Assembly: GCF_901709675.1 (NCBI RefSeq)
Contig: NC_051107.1
Location: forward strand, 1,185,501-1,249,500
Source of the DNA: Syngnathus acus
Lineage: Eukaryota; Chordata; Actinopteri; Syngnathiformes; Syngnathidae
Direction: 5' to 3'
Length of the DNA stretch: 64,000 bases
Positions 12,601 through 27,600 of this stretch are shown here, one piece after another. Both the position numbers and the translations under genes were made by a program. Positions within the stretch are counted from its first letter, which is position 1. The number at the start of each line of letters is the position of its first letter. The notes below the pieces were generated by a model that did no database searches, had not been told where the DNA came from, and saw only the letters and a program-made list of their open reading frames with translations.

Positions 12601-15600
12601 GGCCGCGCGTGGCCAGGCATGTGTAATTGAAAAAAAGAAACGATCTAATGAGAGATGCGTATAATGAGGTGGGGGGTGAATAAAAAGTTGTGATACGTAC
12701 TAAAAGCCAAATATAAGGTGGGATAACAATGGCACACCTGTCCGTTAAACAGGATGTGAAAACTATAAAATAGATGTCCGCTTTTGTTATCCAATCATTT
12801 CATGCTGTATATTTAATTATGTGAAGCACATTGACTTGTGTAAAGTTTTTTTCCCCCAAAATGTCAGCTTCTGCCATTTTAAAAAATTGACTGGCTAATT
12901 TCTGTACTCATTCAACACAAACAAATTAGAAGAAAAAAAAAAAAGAATGCCACTGAATCTCTTAAGCGTTAATAACAAAAACGTGCGAAGGAGTGGGTGA
13001 AAAACTGGATGCTAAAAAGTGCTAAGTAGAGAAGACAGGTGTGCCAAGACAATCGCTTATGTTGGCGAGTTAATCAGCCACAGTTAGCAGCTATTATTCA
13101 ATTTATCATCCAGACAAATAACATCCTCGTCCTATCATCACTTATCCTCTCATCAGGTCATTAAGCAAAACAAATCAATAGAGGGAGTGGACGTATGAAT
13201 TTAACGTGACATTTGGTGTTTATGTTCTGATTGAATGTAACCAATCTCAGTGAAGAGAGAAAGGCGATGGTTATGCTTTCAATTCTTTTTCCATATTCAC
13301 ACGGAGCGCTAACATTGCTAACGCGCGAGCAGCTGCACGGAACAGAAGCCACTTTGGAGCCCGCAGGATTATCCGAATGTGCTCAAGCCTGATAAGTGGC
13401 TTAATGCAACATCTTTGGACTTTTTTTTTTTTTTTTTTTGGGCTGTTGTTGCGGCGGCTGAGACCAAGGCATGCACAACAAGCACTACTTATAAAGTTAG
13501 CCAAATGGATCTTTTTGGGATTATGCCACCATGCAAACACAGCTGTTTCGGATCGGACATGGATACATCATATGTACACACACACGCGTGAGAAACAAAT
13601 GCCAGGGAAGGAAAATTACAGTACCTTGTATCTTACCTAAAATGTAACATAAGTGTATGTGACAACTCGCTGCACGCTCGATGATTCATCATCACAAACA
13701 ATCAACTTTGGGCAACAACAAAAAAATATTTTAAGGGCACCACAACCACAGTACTATTATTTTTATTCTTACTATTCTAGGCTGTTTTGTCTGTTTTCCT
13801 CCACAGGTTTATTTTATTATTATTATTATTATTATAATTATTGTTATTATTCATACAGTAACGGTTTTTAAGAGCTATTTAAAGACTTTATTGGTATGGC
13901 GCCGACTGCCTGACACGTATTTTTTATGGGAACGCTCATTTATGATTAGCAACCATGCGACAACTCGCAGGAAACAGCAAAACTAGGCCGAACACAGTTT
14001 GTCAATTTCTGCCGCTTCACAGTAAAGGGAACCAGAAAAGGTGTCATATAGTAGGCACTAACACACGACACGACTTGTTGAGTAGTTATTTTAGTGTTAT
14101 TAGCAACATTAAGAGGATACTTAAAACACCGCCAGTAGCGTTAAGTTCATTTTTTATAATGAATTCAAAAACAAGCCGTCCACTTTGGAGGTTCTACTAA
14201 GATTTTTTTTCGATACAAAATATACGCTAATCATCCTCAGAAATCAAACCTGGGCCCCACATTGCTGAAAGCAGAATTGAATATGCAAATGACACGTTAC
14301 TGATAAGAGATGAAAATCACGGCGGTTTCCTTACAGAGATGATGAATAGCAGCTTTAATGACGAGCGAGCAAGCGGCGCTTTATTCTGCTGAAGTCGAGC
14401 CGCGCGCTGCCGCGGCTTGGAGCTTTAGCGCGCTGCTACCCATACTTTAATGCCGAGTAATGTCCTGGAGGGTTTAGTAGAGTTTGTTTTCTCAGCGCTG
14501 CACTCTGAGCTTAAGACGGGTAATACGACGACGAACAGGGGAAATGTGCCAAGTCAACCTTGCGACTGGACATGATGTGTCGACTGTAGATTTTTTTTGC
14601 CTCAGAAGGTGACTCTCATTGTCCAAGAATAGGTCAAAGCTAATTATCTTTGGCCATAAAAATAGATTCAACACAGAGCTGTTCTCCGTCTGTTCTCCGT
14701 GAGGCTTAGCGCTTCAGAGACAGTGTGACAGCAAGTGGGTCGACTAAACTCCCCAAAACGCAAAGCGGTATGCTCTTGCACCCACCTCCGCCTGACGCGA
14801 CTCCCAAGTAGGTCAAGGTAGCGCAGATGAACATGAAAGCCTCCGGGGGTTAAGTCGTTACGCTGGAAAATAAACACGCTCCCAAAAGCAGGCAAGTGAT
14901 GGTTTAATCCATACAAATTCTTTTCCGGTTGCCAAGGCCACCAAGGAGGCTGCCACCTTAAAAAAAGATTCAGGTTTTTTTGCACTTTAAAAATAAAACA
15001 TAAAAAGTGTCATTTTTGCTGCTCATTTTTTTGCAAGTAGTTTTTGAGCAAAATGCTAAGTTATAAAGAGAGGTGTTATGATATACAGTCAAACCTCGGT
15101 TTTCGACCACAATCCGTTCCAGAAGGCGGTTCGAGAAGTAAATCGGTCGAATTCCGAATCTATTTTTCCCATTACAAATAACGGAAAAAAAATGTAATCC
15201 ATTCCAAGACTAAAAAAAACACCTTTTTTAAGCAATTTTTCATTTGCGCATTTTTGTCCGATCGCGCAACTGCAGCGCGCCGCCGAACGCGCCGCCGTAG
15301 CACGCCACCGCGCTGGTTGCATTAAAGTGACAGAGCCGTCGCTGAAATTTAGAAAATATTTTTAAAGTCCTGATGTACTTTCCAAAATTTTAGTGGACCT
15401 CAGTGCGCAGAGAGCTTAATTTGGTCCGATCGCGCAACTGCAGCGCGCCGGGCGCTCACTGTCGCATTGTTTTAAGAGCGTCTTTGTGTTTTAGGATGGC
15501 TTTACTGCTCCCACTTGCTTTCTTTGGAAGCATGATTAGGGGTTAGTACAATCCTCAAAGTAACGAAAATACAATAACAACGAACGGAGTCAGTCGGCAT

Positions 15601-18600
15601 CCGGATCGCGCGGTCGGGTTTTCTCGGGTCATCTCGGCTCATCTCGCGAGTTTCGACCTCTTTGTTCAACGACCGAAGCAAAAACATCGAGAATTTTTCG
15701 TTCGAATTCCGATTTGTTCGAGAACCGGGACGTTCGAAAACCGAGGTTTGACTGTATATGATATATATATATCAAAACAAGCCTTGTTCCTTAAAGAGGA
15801 AGTCACCCATTTTGTTTTCTTTACATTAATATGTTGTGTGATCTAAACACAGCATTCCTGTCCTAATTGCCTTCTTTTTTAATATGAGTTAAGCTTTTAC
15901 TCATTTCAGGGGCGGTCATTTTGCCACTTGCTGTCAATTCAAAATGATGTCACAATTGCCGGTCTCAGGTCACAACCAATCATGACCCAGCTTCAGAAAA
16001 CTGGTGAACTGTGATTGGTTGCGACCTGAGACCTGGCAAGTGCGATGTCTTCTTCAGTTGACAACGAGTGTCAAAATGGCCGCCCCTTGAGATCGATAAA
16101 AACTAGTGGATTTTGCCTGTTGAATTCATATTCCGTGTTTTTGATGAATGAAACTAGTTGGGCTGCACAGAAGATATTACAAGAAAAATTGGGGGTTGAC
16201 TCCCTCTTTAAAACACTGGCATTTGTATAACGATTGTCCAAACCGTCAAGCTATTGATTTAGCAGCGTATAGAAAAAAAATGGGCTCTCCAATTAAACAT
16301 CAGTAGCAAAAGACACTTGGAGAGAACTCGTCATTGGCCTTTTACAAGTGGATGGAGCTTTCGAAGCCTGCTGTTTACGTCAGTGTTGACGCCGCAAATT
16401 GTAGTGCCATCTTGTATTTTGTTTTCACACCTTTAAAAGCAAATTAGTTAATCCCAACCCACGCATGCATCCATTATTCCCCTGACACAATGGTTACCCA
16501 AAAAAAGTCATTGTTCAAAGCCATCCTGCATCTCCATTTTAACGACGATGATTAAATACGATAGCTGAGAGGAAATGAATGATCAAAGTGAACTAATGTG
16601 GCAGTTTCGTAAAGGTAAACGGGGGGCACTTTGTGGTTGGTGTGGCAATTCTAGTCAAACAGCGGTGGGTGCGTAAGCGCAAGTCTCAAGTGCTCTTTAG
16701 CTCAGCGGCAGCGGCGTGCTGGTGAGTAAATGACGGCAGCGCCCCTGAGGTCTACGGGCTCGGCAGATCAATAGACACGAGTGGGGCAAATCAACACTCC
16801 TTGTTTGAAAGGGTGCGCCCGAGACTTCCACTGCGCTACGATTACTTACCATTCACACAATCATGTCGCTGAGACTTTCAGATTTACAGCGGGGGGGGGG
16901 GGGGGGTTGACTTTGAGCCGCCGTTTGGAGCTAATGTGTTGTTTTCCATTACAAGAACAGTGCCAAATTGGGGCGCGAGTACCTTCCTCAAGGGGGTGCG
17001 TGTTATTTTAAAGTGTAATGGTCGGACTGGTACAATTATAATCGCATGCTAATAAAACGAAGCGGTCCGCCGGCTGTGTCAGGTGTGAAAATAGTTTGGA
17101 AAAGCCTGTTGTAGCAAGTCAAATATGGGTACAAATGATAACGCGAGCCATTAATCTATGACTGGGATTCTGTTAACTGTGGTGTGAAAGGCCTTATAAG
17201 TGGTGCGCAGAATGAAAAGTCTAAAAAGAATAAATATTTACAGAATACGCTACCTGAAAACAACTGCAAAATCGTGCTGGACTGGAGATGTTGCACTCGG
17301 CTTTTTGAGGTGAATATAAATCTTAAAATTTTTGGCAAAGGCTGCGCTTGAAAATCACTAAGGTCAGAGTTAAAAAGGGGCTTCCAGGACATAGATTCTA
17401 AAACTCCAAGAGGTGCGTGGGCGCACAAGTGCAATGGCAACCTGGTATGGCATAAAAAAATGACATTTACAGTCCAAACTCACTGAAATGGGCGATATTG
17501 ATTTGTGGAGCACAAAGTCTGAAGGTACAACGAAGGCGTGCGTTACACCGGAGGGGGTGCACCTGCTGTGCCTTGATGTCGAAGGTTGGGTGCGTGGCTT
17601 ACAATTTTTGGATAGGGCTGTTCTTGGAAGGCACAAAGGCAACAAGAAGAGCCAATTAAAAAGATGTCAGTATATCATGGTGCAGGCTCCCACCAGGGGG
17701 GTAAAATTGAATTGGCAGCCTGTTCTAAAAATGACATTTACAGCCCAAATTGACTGAAATTATTTTGTGGGACACAAAGTCTGAAGTGACAACAATAGAC
17801 AGTTGTGGAACACGAAGGACGTGCGCCAGCTGAGTTGGGATGTTACGTATGCTGTTTGTTCATTGGCCACGTGTGCGACAAAGAGAGCTTTAACAAATCA
17901 CCTTTTTCCCGATGAGTTTCTTCCTGAGGAACTCGCGAGCTTCGAACATGTAGGGGATGTCGTAGAGCGGACGGAATCGCTTGTCTTTGTCCTTGTTCTT
18001 CTCCTGAATGGAAGGAGGAAGGGAGGGGAAAAAAAAGGTCATGAATGAGGAGAATACGCGGAATAATACGGCGAATAATAAGCTCGGCTGTGCGTACTCT
18101 CGCTACTGCTACACAATAACAACTTGCCACAAAACACTCGCCCACGCTCTGACACAAGCGCCGCAAATAGAAGCCATTTGCATTTTGAAAAGAAGGACGG
18201 GGTTTGCTGCGTAAAAAAAAGACAAAGGCATGCACTCGGTGACAGGTGCTTTTTTTTTTTGGAGAGGCGGGAATTGAAAAAGAAATAAAGAAATGACAAT
18301 AGCGCAGCTGGAGAATAAAGGCGGGAGCTAAGGAAGACACAATGAACGCCTGGTGGACAACTTCCCGATTTTTTTATTTTGATTGTTTCTAAGAACTTTG
18401 CCGTTGTTAAGTCTCACAAAGAGAAACTGGCAGCATCCAAATGAACACAGCCATGTGCGCAATATTGTGAAGATTTGAATAATTTCCCTTAATGTCTATA
18501 ATAGAACGTAATTATGAGCACCGCCATTGAAATGCGTTGTTTTTTTGTTTTTGTTTTTTAATCAAAAATGATTTATTTGTTTCTAATTTCCTTTTCACAT

Positions 18601-21600
18601 TTGGGATGTTAATTTTCTTTTAATACTTGCATGTTTACTTCTTACTTTTTATTGCACTTTAATGAAAACACACACGCTACACATGAAAACTGTAATTTGG
18701 TATTTCAAATATTAGTTCAAAACCAGTTTAATCTGATCCATATCTGCTGCTGAAAACATTCCCTCATGTTTAACGACACGTTTTGGTTTTGGTTTAATTT
18801 GCTCTTATTTTTACTTTGCTTTCATTACATGTTAATAAAAATCCACACATCACACACTGACACTCAACTTTGCAGTCACATCATGCCAAGGTATAATCTC
18901 ATCTGATCCAGATTTGCAAATGTGTCAACTATGACAATAATTATATATTGAGAATTTTTACTTTGCTAAATTTTAATATTAGAATATATTTCTATTTCTG
19001 GGATTTTATAGAGTTAGAAACTGAATTTGTTCCATGAACCCATTAGTAACTTGAACTGTTCATAAATCAAGGTAATGCTTCCCACTGAAATGGATGGAAA
19101 TGCAATTAATCTATTCCAGTCCCAAAACAAAGTTATACTTACCGGTAATTTTCCGTTATTTTTATTTTCAATGAGTGGTAAAAAAAATATAAATACAAAA
19201 TAGAAATAAGTGACGACACTTTTGCAACTAATTCCTCATTAACAAACGAGAGTGGAGGAGGACTACAGCTCCTTAGTTGAATTGCTCTTAAAGTTGTTTG
19301 TAACTCGAGGTTCCACTGTAAACGGTGTTTCAGCAATAATATTCTTGGGTCACTTTGACCTGGTGAAATTTTACTGAAAGTGCCCAAAATGAAAGGATCC
19401 CAATAAGCATCTTATGAACTTCATTACGAACCATTTCCGTAAATCCAGTAATAACCCAATCATCTCTAGAGCTTGCGATTCAATGCGGATCATTTTTTAA
19501 ATTATTTCTTTAATTGACTTGCTTTAAAAAGGGTCAATTTGACCCACGGTGGGTTGATAAAAGGAGAAATATGGTAGCTCAGAACAATCTCTCTATTTGT
19601 TAATAGAAATCCATTTTTTTTGCACAGTAGATTTAATTGCAGCCTTCAAGATAATTCTGCGCATCCTGAATAGGCTGGACAGTGAGAACACCAAACAAGC
19701 GGCTAACTTCAACAGGGAAGTAAAAAGGATAGAGGGACGCAAAAAAAAAAAAATCATTTCTGGACTAATAAGCTGTTTTGCGGCAGAAAGGCAGCCGTGT
19801 CACCGAGGGCTGTAAATGTCAGCACTCTAAGCCAATTAGGCGCAGGGAGCCAGAGATTCGGGGTGGGGGGGGTGACAAAAGGTAGCACTTCTCCATCTTT
19901 TAGAAGGTTAATGGCAAGCGGCGCGAGAGGGTTGGAGGCGGCGGTGACAGAAGACATGAAAATGAAGAGAGTGAGAGAGAGAGACACGGACGAAGCTGTC
20001 GCCATTCAAGTAGCCTGCTTATTATTAGTATAATAATTATGGTGATGTCAAGGTCAGGAGGTGTTTCCAAATGAATGACATCAAGCTAGTCTAGTCCAAC
20101 ATAGGTTACTCCCAAAACTGTAATATTTAACATGAAGTGCTGTGACAATGAGCCACATGCTGCTTCACCTAAGATATTTGCCCCCCCCCCCCCCCCCAAA
20201 TCTTTGCAACCTTTGACAACGAGCCCAGACGGGAGATAAAAGTGACAACGGTGGCGTGGTGAAATTACCATGACGAGACTAAGTCTGAGCGCATCACCCG
20301 TAAACCGAGCTAAAGCCGCCCGGGGAAGGCCGGCAGGGGAGAGCGGCGGCAGGGGGGGGCGTCTCGGCTCGTGTGTCTCAAAGCGTGACCCAGTAACAGC
20401 AGTTTGCGCTGGCTGTCCTGCGGTGGAAGCTCTTGTTCTATTTGGGGTAAATTCCCTTCGCCCCAAATTAGGCGCCACTGCTCAGGAATGGTCTTTGACT
20501 CCCGTAGAGAAAGAAAGAGAGAGAGGGGGGGGGGGGGGGTTGAGGCATGACGCTGGCTGGATGCTACAGCGGCGATGTGCGCAAGCTTTCCGAACATCAA
20601 AGGCGGAGGCATGACTCAGGGAGGATTGACGTTGGGAGGAGAATGCGCACGTGTTTTTTGCACGTTTTGTCCATTTGGGGCTCTCACTTTCTTTTTTTCC
20701 AAGCCATTTGAGTGCATTGAATGACGAAAAGAGAGAATGTGCCTCAAAACTACACAAATAGAAATCTCCCCGAAGAACATCATTCGATCCCACCCTGAGC
20801 TCAACGTATGCTTATGCAATCTTGCGAGATTTCAAACCCACACAGGGGTTAATTCAAAATGATGTCATCGCTTTAAATACAATATTGCAGGGTGAAGTTC
20901 GAGCCCAGTTACGTGCATTGCGTTGTCAACTAATGCTAATGGACAGTGGCAAGAGACAAAACAAAGCAAAAAAAAATAATGGTGCACCAGTGACTCAGGA
21001 TTTGGGCAGCGCTCCCTCCCTCCCCCCATCCAGTGTCATCTTCGCTCCAAATTAAGGGGTCAAGACATGTCACGGCAGGCTGGGGGTGCGCTGTGGGCGC
21101 ACACATGTCGTGGCAGGATGCTCGGATTAAGAGGGACGGGGGGCAGAAGTGTGGAAGGGGAGGAGTGGGGTGCGTTTAGGGCAAAAATAGCTACACGCTA
21201 CTTAAATTGCTTTATGTTTTATTATCCAGAGACCAAATATTCTGCATGTTGATTTTGCTCTTTCAGGGAGAATTTGACTTGTTATGTATGTTGTTTAAGC
21301 CTCGGAGGCGGTCTAAAGAAATTGGAGGGTTTGGGCTGACTGGTAGAGTGTGAGTTTTATATAGTGATGCAGTACGTCCTCAACCTTACTTAAAAAGCTC
21401 ATAGGTACAAAAACACAGCATGCAAGCGAGTGGACAAAAGCTAACAATGAGTCACTTGTTTGGTACTGGTACTTTTGTCCCTCTTCACTCTTTTTTTGAC
21501 TCAGCTTCTACAAGGAAAGAAACTAAAAAAAATATATTAAAAGAGGAAAAAGAAAAAAAGGGGAAGAAGGGGAAAAACTTCCAGCTGGAAACGACTGTGC

Positions 21601-24600
21601 TGTTGCGCTAATAGTGAGAGGAAACATGCCATGTGTTAGTCTTATAACAATTACTGTAATCATCGCAAAAGGGGAGGGGCGGAGGAGCGGGTGGTCGCGG
21701 GGGCTTGAAAAGAAAGCAAAAGGCGAAGTCGGAGGGGCTGTCACACTCCATCAGGGCACGGCTAACATAGCGTTTGGCCTCGCTAACCTTGCTAAAGTAT
21801 ACACAAAACACAGGAATATGCTTGCAGAATGCTCAGAAGTACCCCCCCAAAAACGTTTTGGTGGGAAGCAGACCTCCGTTAATCAATAAAAATGGTGGAT
21901 TAATTAGCTATCTGATTATGGATGGAATAATCAATAGACTAATCGACTCTAAAAATATAAGATAGCGACAGCCACAGATGCCAAAACAGACACTGCTGCC
22001 TCATTCAATTCTTTTGGGTGAAAATATCTTCGCTGTGACTTAAGCAGCATGTCTCAGGTTTTCGGCCATCCGCCCGTGCCAGCTCACTGTCGATGGCCAA
22101 CGCGGTGTCAAAACGCGCCAAGTGGCAGCGCGGCCGAGAAACGCACCTGCCGCGACCTCTCGCTCACCTCCAACCCGCCGGCGAGCGTCCGTCAGCGCGG
22201 CGTCTAACAAGGCTAACGGGCCGTAAATGTGTTGACTTTTACGAGTACGCTGTGCTTTCGGCTCGCCTGGAAGGGTTTTACTATTGGCAATCTGAAAGGG
22301 ACTCAACGATACATATGCGACATGCATCAAATAAATATCAGTAAAAGGCTCATTGCTGTCAGATAACTCTCGTCATCCGAGGGGCTGCCGAGCCATCGTG
22401 TCGCTGCACCGCTGCCATGGCGACGGCGAGTCGAACCAAGCAGACGGCAGGCGGGGGTCCTCGCTAAAAAAGCTCAGCCTGCCTCTATTTGAAAAGTGCC
22501 ACCAACCATTGAGTGACCAACAAGTGAGTGCCTTCAAGGAATCAAATTCAGATATTTGCTCCCAAACTGTCTATAAGAAAGAAGAAAAGGCGCCATCGCT
22601 ATAGTCGAACCTCCAAAAAGGAGAACAATTCTGTGAGAGCTTTCAGGGTGACTTCAAGCAGGGAGTGTATGACATAATTCTCCACAAAAAAAGGTCTTAT
22701 TCTTGTTTGTCTTATGAGAAGCAATGCAGTGACTCACTGAAAGCGCTTTCATTTACAGACAGCAACTCCACAAATAAGTAATCCCACACTACTGTTATTA
22801 TTGGCAAGAGACATTTCATTATATTTTTTTGCTGGCCTTTTTATTGACACCGTTTTTTTTGCGTCAGAGCACCTTGGTTACGACGAAGGTTGCCATGCGA
22901 GGTAACCAAGCAATATGCGTATAGTTTGAATCTTAAGCTTCGCCTCGCTCTCTGCAGTGCTGCAAATGCTGGGCGTGTGCCAGCGGCGCCTCGGGGTGTG
23001 CCACCGGGTGGTCACGAAGGGTTCCCGCGGGCATTTCAACAAGGTTGTCGAGGGCCTTTAACCCTCCTGTTATATTTACCGCCTTCGTTTCTACGGTATG
23101 CCAAAAATGTTCAAAGGAAAACCAGTAATGACATTAAAGTCTGTCGGCAACAGAAAACCAACATTAGCATGCAATTTTGTGTTTGCCACGTACCTCGCCC
23201 TCGATCCTGGGGGGCCGAATGCTGGACAGGTGAATGGTCTTATACTCTCCCGAGTTCAACTTGACCATGATGGCGTCGGCGTTGACAACCTGCATCACCT
23301 GCGAATGAGGAAGAGCGTTAAATAAAACATAGAGTGATTTAGGAGGGAATGTTCCTTGTCAGTGAGGTTCGAAGGACGGAGCGAGGATGCCGCGTGATCC
23401 GAGGAAGAAGACGAGAGATTTAAAACACAAGCTGTCAAGAGATTGGTCGGCAGAGCGTTACACTGCTGTCGCAACCCCGAGCAGACGGCCATATTTTACG
23501 GAAATATCCGCGAGTTTGGCTAAGGACACAGATTGCTGATCTGATTGTGTTGCCCACTAAAATAAGTCACTGGCTCGACACTCTTGCGTTTGGGAAGCGG
23601 GCAAGAGACGCTACAGCAGATTTGGACATTCATCAGAAATAGCACAACAAAAAGAAACAAGCCAAACTCTGGACTTAGCTTCAAAGGCTAATTAGCACAA
23701 AAAAAGAACCTCCCCAAACTCTTGACTCAATTAAAATACAAGTTGGGTCCATTGTTACACTTTGCGAGCGGGCGGGTCAGCTACGTCGGTCCAAAATATC
23801 ATTATCTTACTACTCGCATTAGCATAACTCGTCGCACGGGGACTCGTGTGCCTGGCGACCAAATAACTTGAGTCATACAAGTCTGCTGGGGAAAATTATG
23901 CAAATCTCCTGAGATGAAAAGTCATCATTTAAAGTCATGAATACCAATGAAGTGATGTGTAAAAAAAACTTGTGAGTTCTATATGAAAAAAAAAAATATT
24001 GGAAAGGCCTCCCCATGCTTGGACAGATTGGGTTTAGCTCACAGAGGAGGTAGTACTCATCTCGTGACGAGGACAGTACAAACAAGCCGGTGGGTCAATA
24101 CTAGCGCCACAAAAAGCCTCTCGTATCTTTATCAGAATCAATGTCATAATGAAAATGTTGCAAAAATAATTCAACATTGAGGGCCATTTGAGATCGTGTG
24201 TGTGGTTGAATGCTGTTAAGCTTAAAATGTCCACCCTGTCATACATAATGAAATAAATTGATTTAAAAATATTTGGGAAATTTGAACAGTAAACTTGCTG
24301 AGCCAAGGTCCACCATGTAACTCAACATCTCAATGGCACCTTATTGTGATATTGATACAGGTACAGGGGAAGAAAAAAAAAAAAAAAAAAGAAAAAAAAC
24401 ACTATCTGTGACTGAAAACATAAAATAAACCATTAAAAACACAGCGCAAGCTCAACAGGAGCCTCATTTTTCATTCCAATAGTCACGCCCAACAGCCAGC
24501 AGGGATCAGGAATTAAACTGGGCCCAGTGGCCGATAATACATCACATGCTTATCAGTGAGCCTACACAAGGTCACTGGGCGGCCCACGCACGTAAATAAG

Positions 24601-27600
24601 GCATTTAGCGGCTAATTAGAGGAAGGGGGGGGTGGAAACACAAATCAACGCCCCGAATAGCGGGAGCAAAGATGGAGGATGGCGCCGTGTCATCTGATAT
24701 GACAAAGATGGTGGGTCGTTGGAGGGTGTGGTGTGGGGGGTAACTTGGTGTGACTCATGGCCTCAAGTCGGTGGGGCTTTAAGAGGTGGCACTCTACTGC
24801 CACCTACTGCCCGCCACTGTGCAAGTCATCTGCAGTGGCCAAGATCTGTCACAGCATAGTGAGATAGTATTTTTAACCCGCAGGGTGGCAGAAGAAAAAA
24901 AAAAGACAAGAGGAATAGAGACTTACTCATTTCTGGCAGCGTTTCCATCAAAACTACCCTGAGAGGTGACTCGTCACCGAAAAGAAATATACAAAAAATA
25001 GTTTATGATGCTGCCGCTAAATAAACAGGCCGTGTGAGTTTTCCAGCCTGCAGCATATGAGAAAATTGCGGCGAGTAAATCATGGAAATGACGTGACAGG
25101 TGGAGCTGCTCCAGTTTGAGATGACTAAAAACCAATGCATGTTTAAAAATAAAATACTTGAACGTGCTTAATGTCACTTCAAGGTGAAGTTTACCGTCAA
25201 ACTAATCCTAATCTTTCAGTCCGCTTGCCTAATGCTAACACACAATAGGATAGTTGTCATACTCTTACTCGTTTTTTTTTTCGTCTGCATTGCGATATTA
25301 TACTACCCTCCAGTGGCCAAGTTGCACACATCAGAGGAGCTGCCACAGATTAATCATGCTACTTATGTTATTACTTTTTTTATTCTTATATAAAAGATGA
25401 CAAATCCACACTTGCTCTCCCTGAAATATCTGAAGGTTTTCAAAGGGTGAGCAGTTTTACTGTATCCTTCCATTTTATACTCGCTGAAATACTATTAGTG
25501 CAGTTAAGAACTGTTACGGGGGAGGAAAACGAGGCAGGATGTATTATCAAGTGTCACGTCTTCTCCCCAGCCATGAAAGGTGAGTAAAAAGCCTTTTACG
25601 CCACATCATTTTCACTCCATCACCTTGGATTTTTTTTTTTTTTACTGGGGGTGGGAAGGGTAGGACTTTCGGGACATGGCCTACATCCAGTCCCGAATAA
25701 AAAAAAATGAAGAGGCGTCAGCAGGATTGACTTGTGGGGATTGGACCTTCTATGGACCGCCACTATCTCACCATCAGTCAAGTAATAGGAAGTGAAAAGC
25801 AGAGAGGAACGAGACAGATGGATGGCTGGACGGCCATACACCGGGGACAGATGGCACATATCTGGCGATCAGTGTGCTTTTTTCATAAGTCAGTTGGGGA
25901 AAAGACAAAAATACAATTATTTGATAAAATAATTCTGTTCATTGATGAGCTCCGGATGAGCACTTTGGTGTTCTCCGAGCGACGCTGCGCTGACTACAAC
26001 AACTTTGACTTGTTCCTTTCCCCTGCACTAAATATTGCCCGGCACATGCCCGGCCCGTCTTTTCGGGAGATCTGAGAGACAATATGAATGTTTCATTCCA
26101 CCTCTTTTGGTGTGCATTCATTAAGCGAGCTCCCTTGATCGCCAGCTTTTATGTAAGCCTCGGGCAAGCCGTGAATTTAATCAGCATGGTATAAAAAAAA
26201 GTCTGGAGGGAAATTGGGGGAGGGTGTTTAATATTTTTATACTCTTCTACTGCATGTGAAAAAAATTAAGGCAGTAATGAGGGCTGAGATGTTGTGGAAA
26301 TATACAATATTATCTTACAGCCACGGCACTGTCCATCTGACTCCATTGAAGCTAATAAGTGCTGACAAGGAGGAGCTCATATCCTCTGCATTGAGGACGT
26401 CGTCTCCCTCTCTAAGGCCCCGGCCAATAACCTCCAAAGCTAATATGTGGCTGTCTTTTAGCAGGATGAGCCAGCGCTTTTGGGCCTAATTGGACGGGAG
26501 ACCCTTTCAAGGTGGCCGGTGACCGTCCAGTTTGTTTATGGTGAGAGGAGAAAACAAGCGTCGGGGGAACGCAATGGGGTCAGCTTTTCTTTTTTTCTTT
26601 TACCTTGGTGACGCTTCTAAAAGGTAATCAAGTCTTGCGTTTGAAACAGAGCGCTGCTGCGGCGTCGGCTTTTAGGACGAGAGAGGAATGTTCTTCATTC
26701 AACTTTAAGGTTAAAGCATTGTCGTGTCTCCAGTTCAAGCGCAGGGCAACAGGGTTCGAATTGTTTCGGATTTTCCATTATACAGTAATTTTTCTTCATT
26801 TTTTTAACTGTTTATTTTTCAAAAAATGCCTCTTTTAGTTTTGTTTGAAATTATTTTTTTTTTTATGTGTTGTAAAGGTTAGTCCCTGAAAATTACAATA
26901 ACTGTAAATGACTATTTCATATAATTATAGTTATAACATCTCAATTGTATTTCTTTATGAAAAAATACTGCATTTCATGCATTTTGTTTGGATTTACGAT
27001 GTTTCTATGTTTATTTATTTTTAACAAATATTACTGCTTTCACACTTATCTATAAAAACGGACAGGACGTGTCAAGTAGAAAATATAAAACTATGGACAA
27101 TTTCATGCACTTATTTATTTTACAAATAGATGCGAATCTTGAGTCTATTCATTTCAAAACTGATTAACCAATAGGAAGTTTTAAAACTAGCTTGGGAGCA
27201 GATCTGACTCTTCCTTTCCTTGCCGAGCCTCTCGGCGTTTTGTCGCCCCAATATTGAAAGTCTATGTTGTCGACCAAAACGAGTGGAAATAGGCAAAAGA
27301 TATTTTTGTGGATCTCTTCTGTTCAGAATCGATAGCTGTACTGCTGAGTTGCAGAAGGAAAAGCCGAGAGGCGAAGTTCGCGTGCAGATTAATTTCCGGC
27401 ATTAAACTGTCTAGTCAGCTCATGCGTTTATTTTTTGTAATTTCTTACTGCATCGCACACTTAATTTTAAAGCTTTGAGTTTGGGAGTTTGGTAAGAATA
27501 GGTTTTGACGACGACTCAATGCGGTGTTTATCACTGTGGGTTTTTTTCTTTTTCGTTTGATTGCCTAAAAAGCATGGATTCCAGTTGACAGCGACAAAAT

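Larger units (their letters stand above)
11619..17901. other. snd1 intron 11
   Basis: The largest intron, 6.3 kb. It holds a TTA-repeat tract (about 13811-13851), two non-autonomous DNA elements 36 bp apart (15086-15754 and 15791-16211), a G run near 16891-16906 and a diverged direct repeat (17429-17795). The open frame at 11704-12246 (+) has no recognisable protein similarity. Confidence 0.75.
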
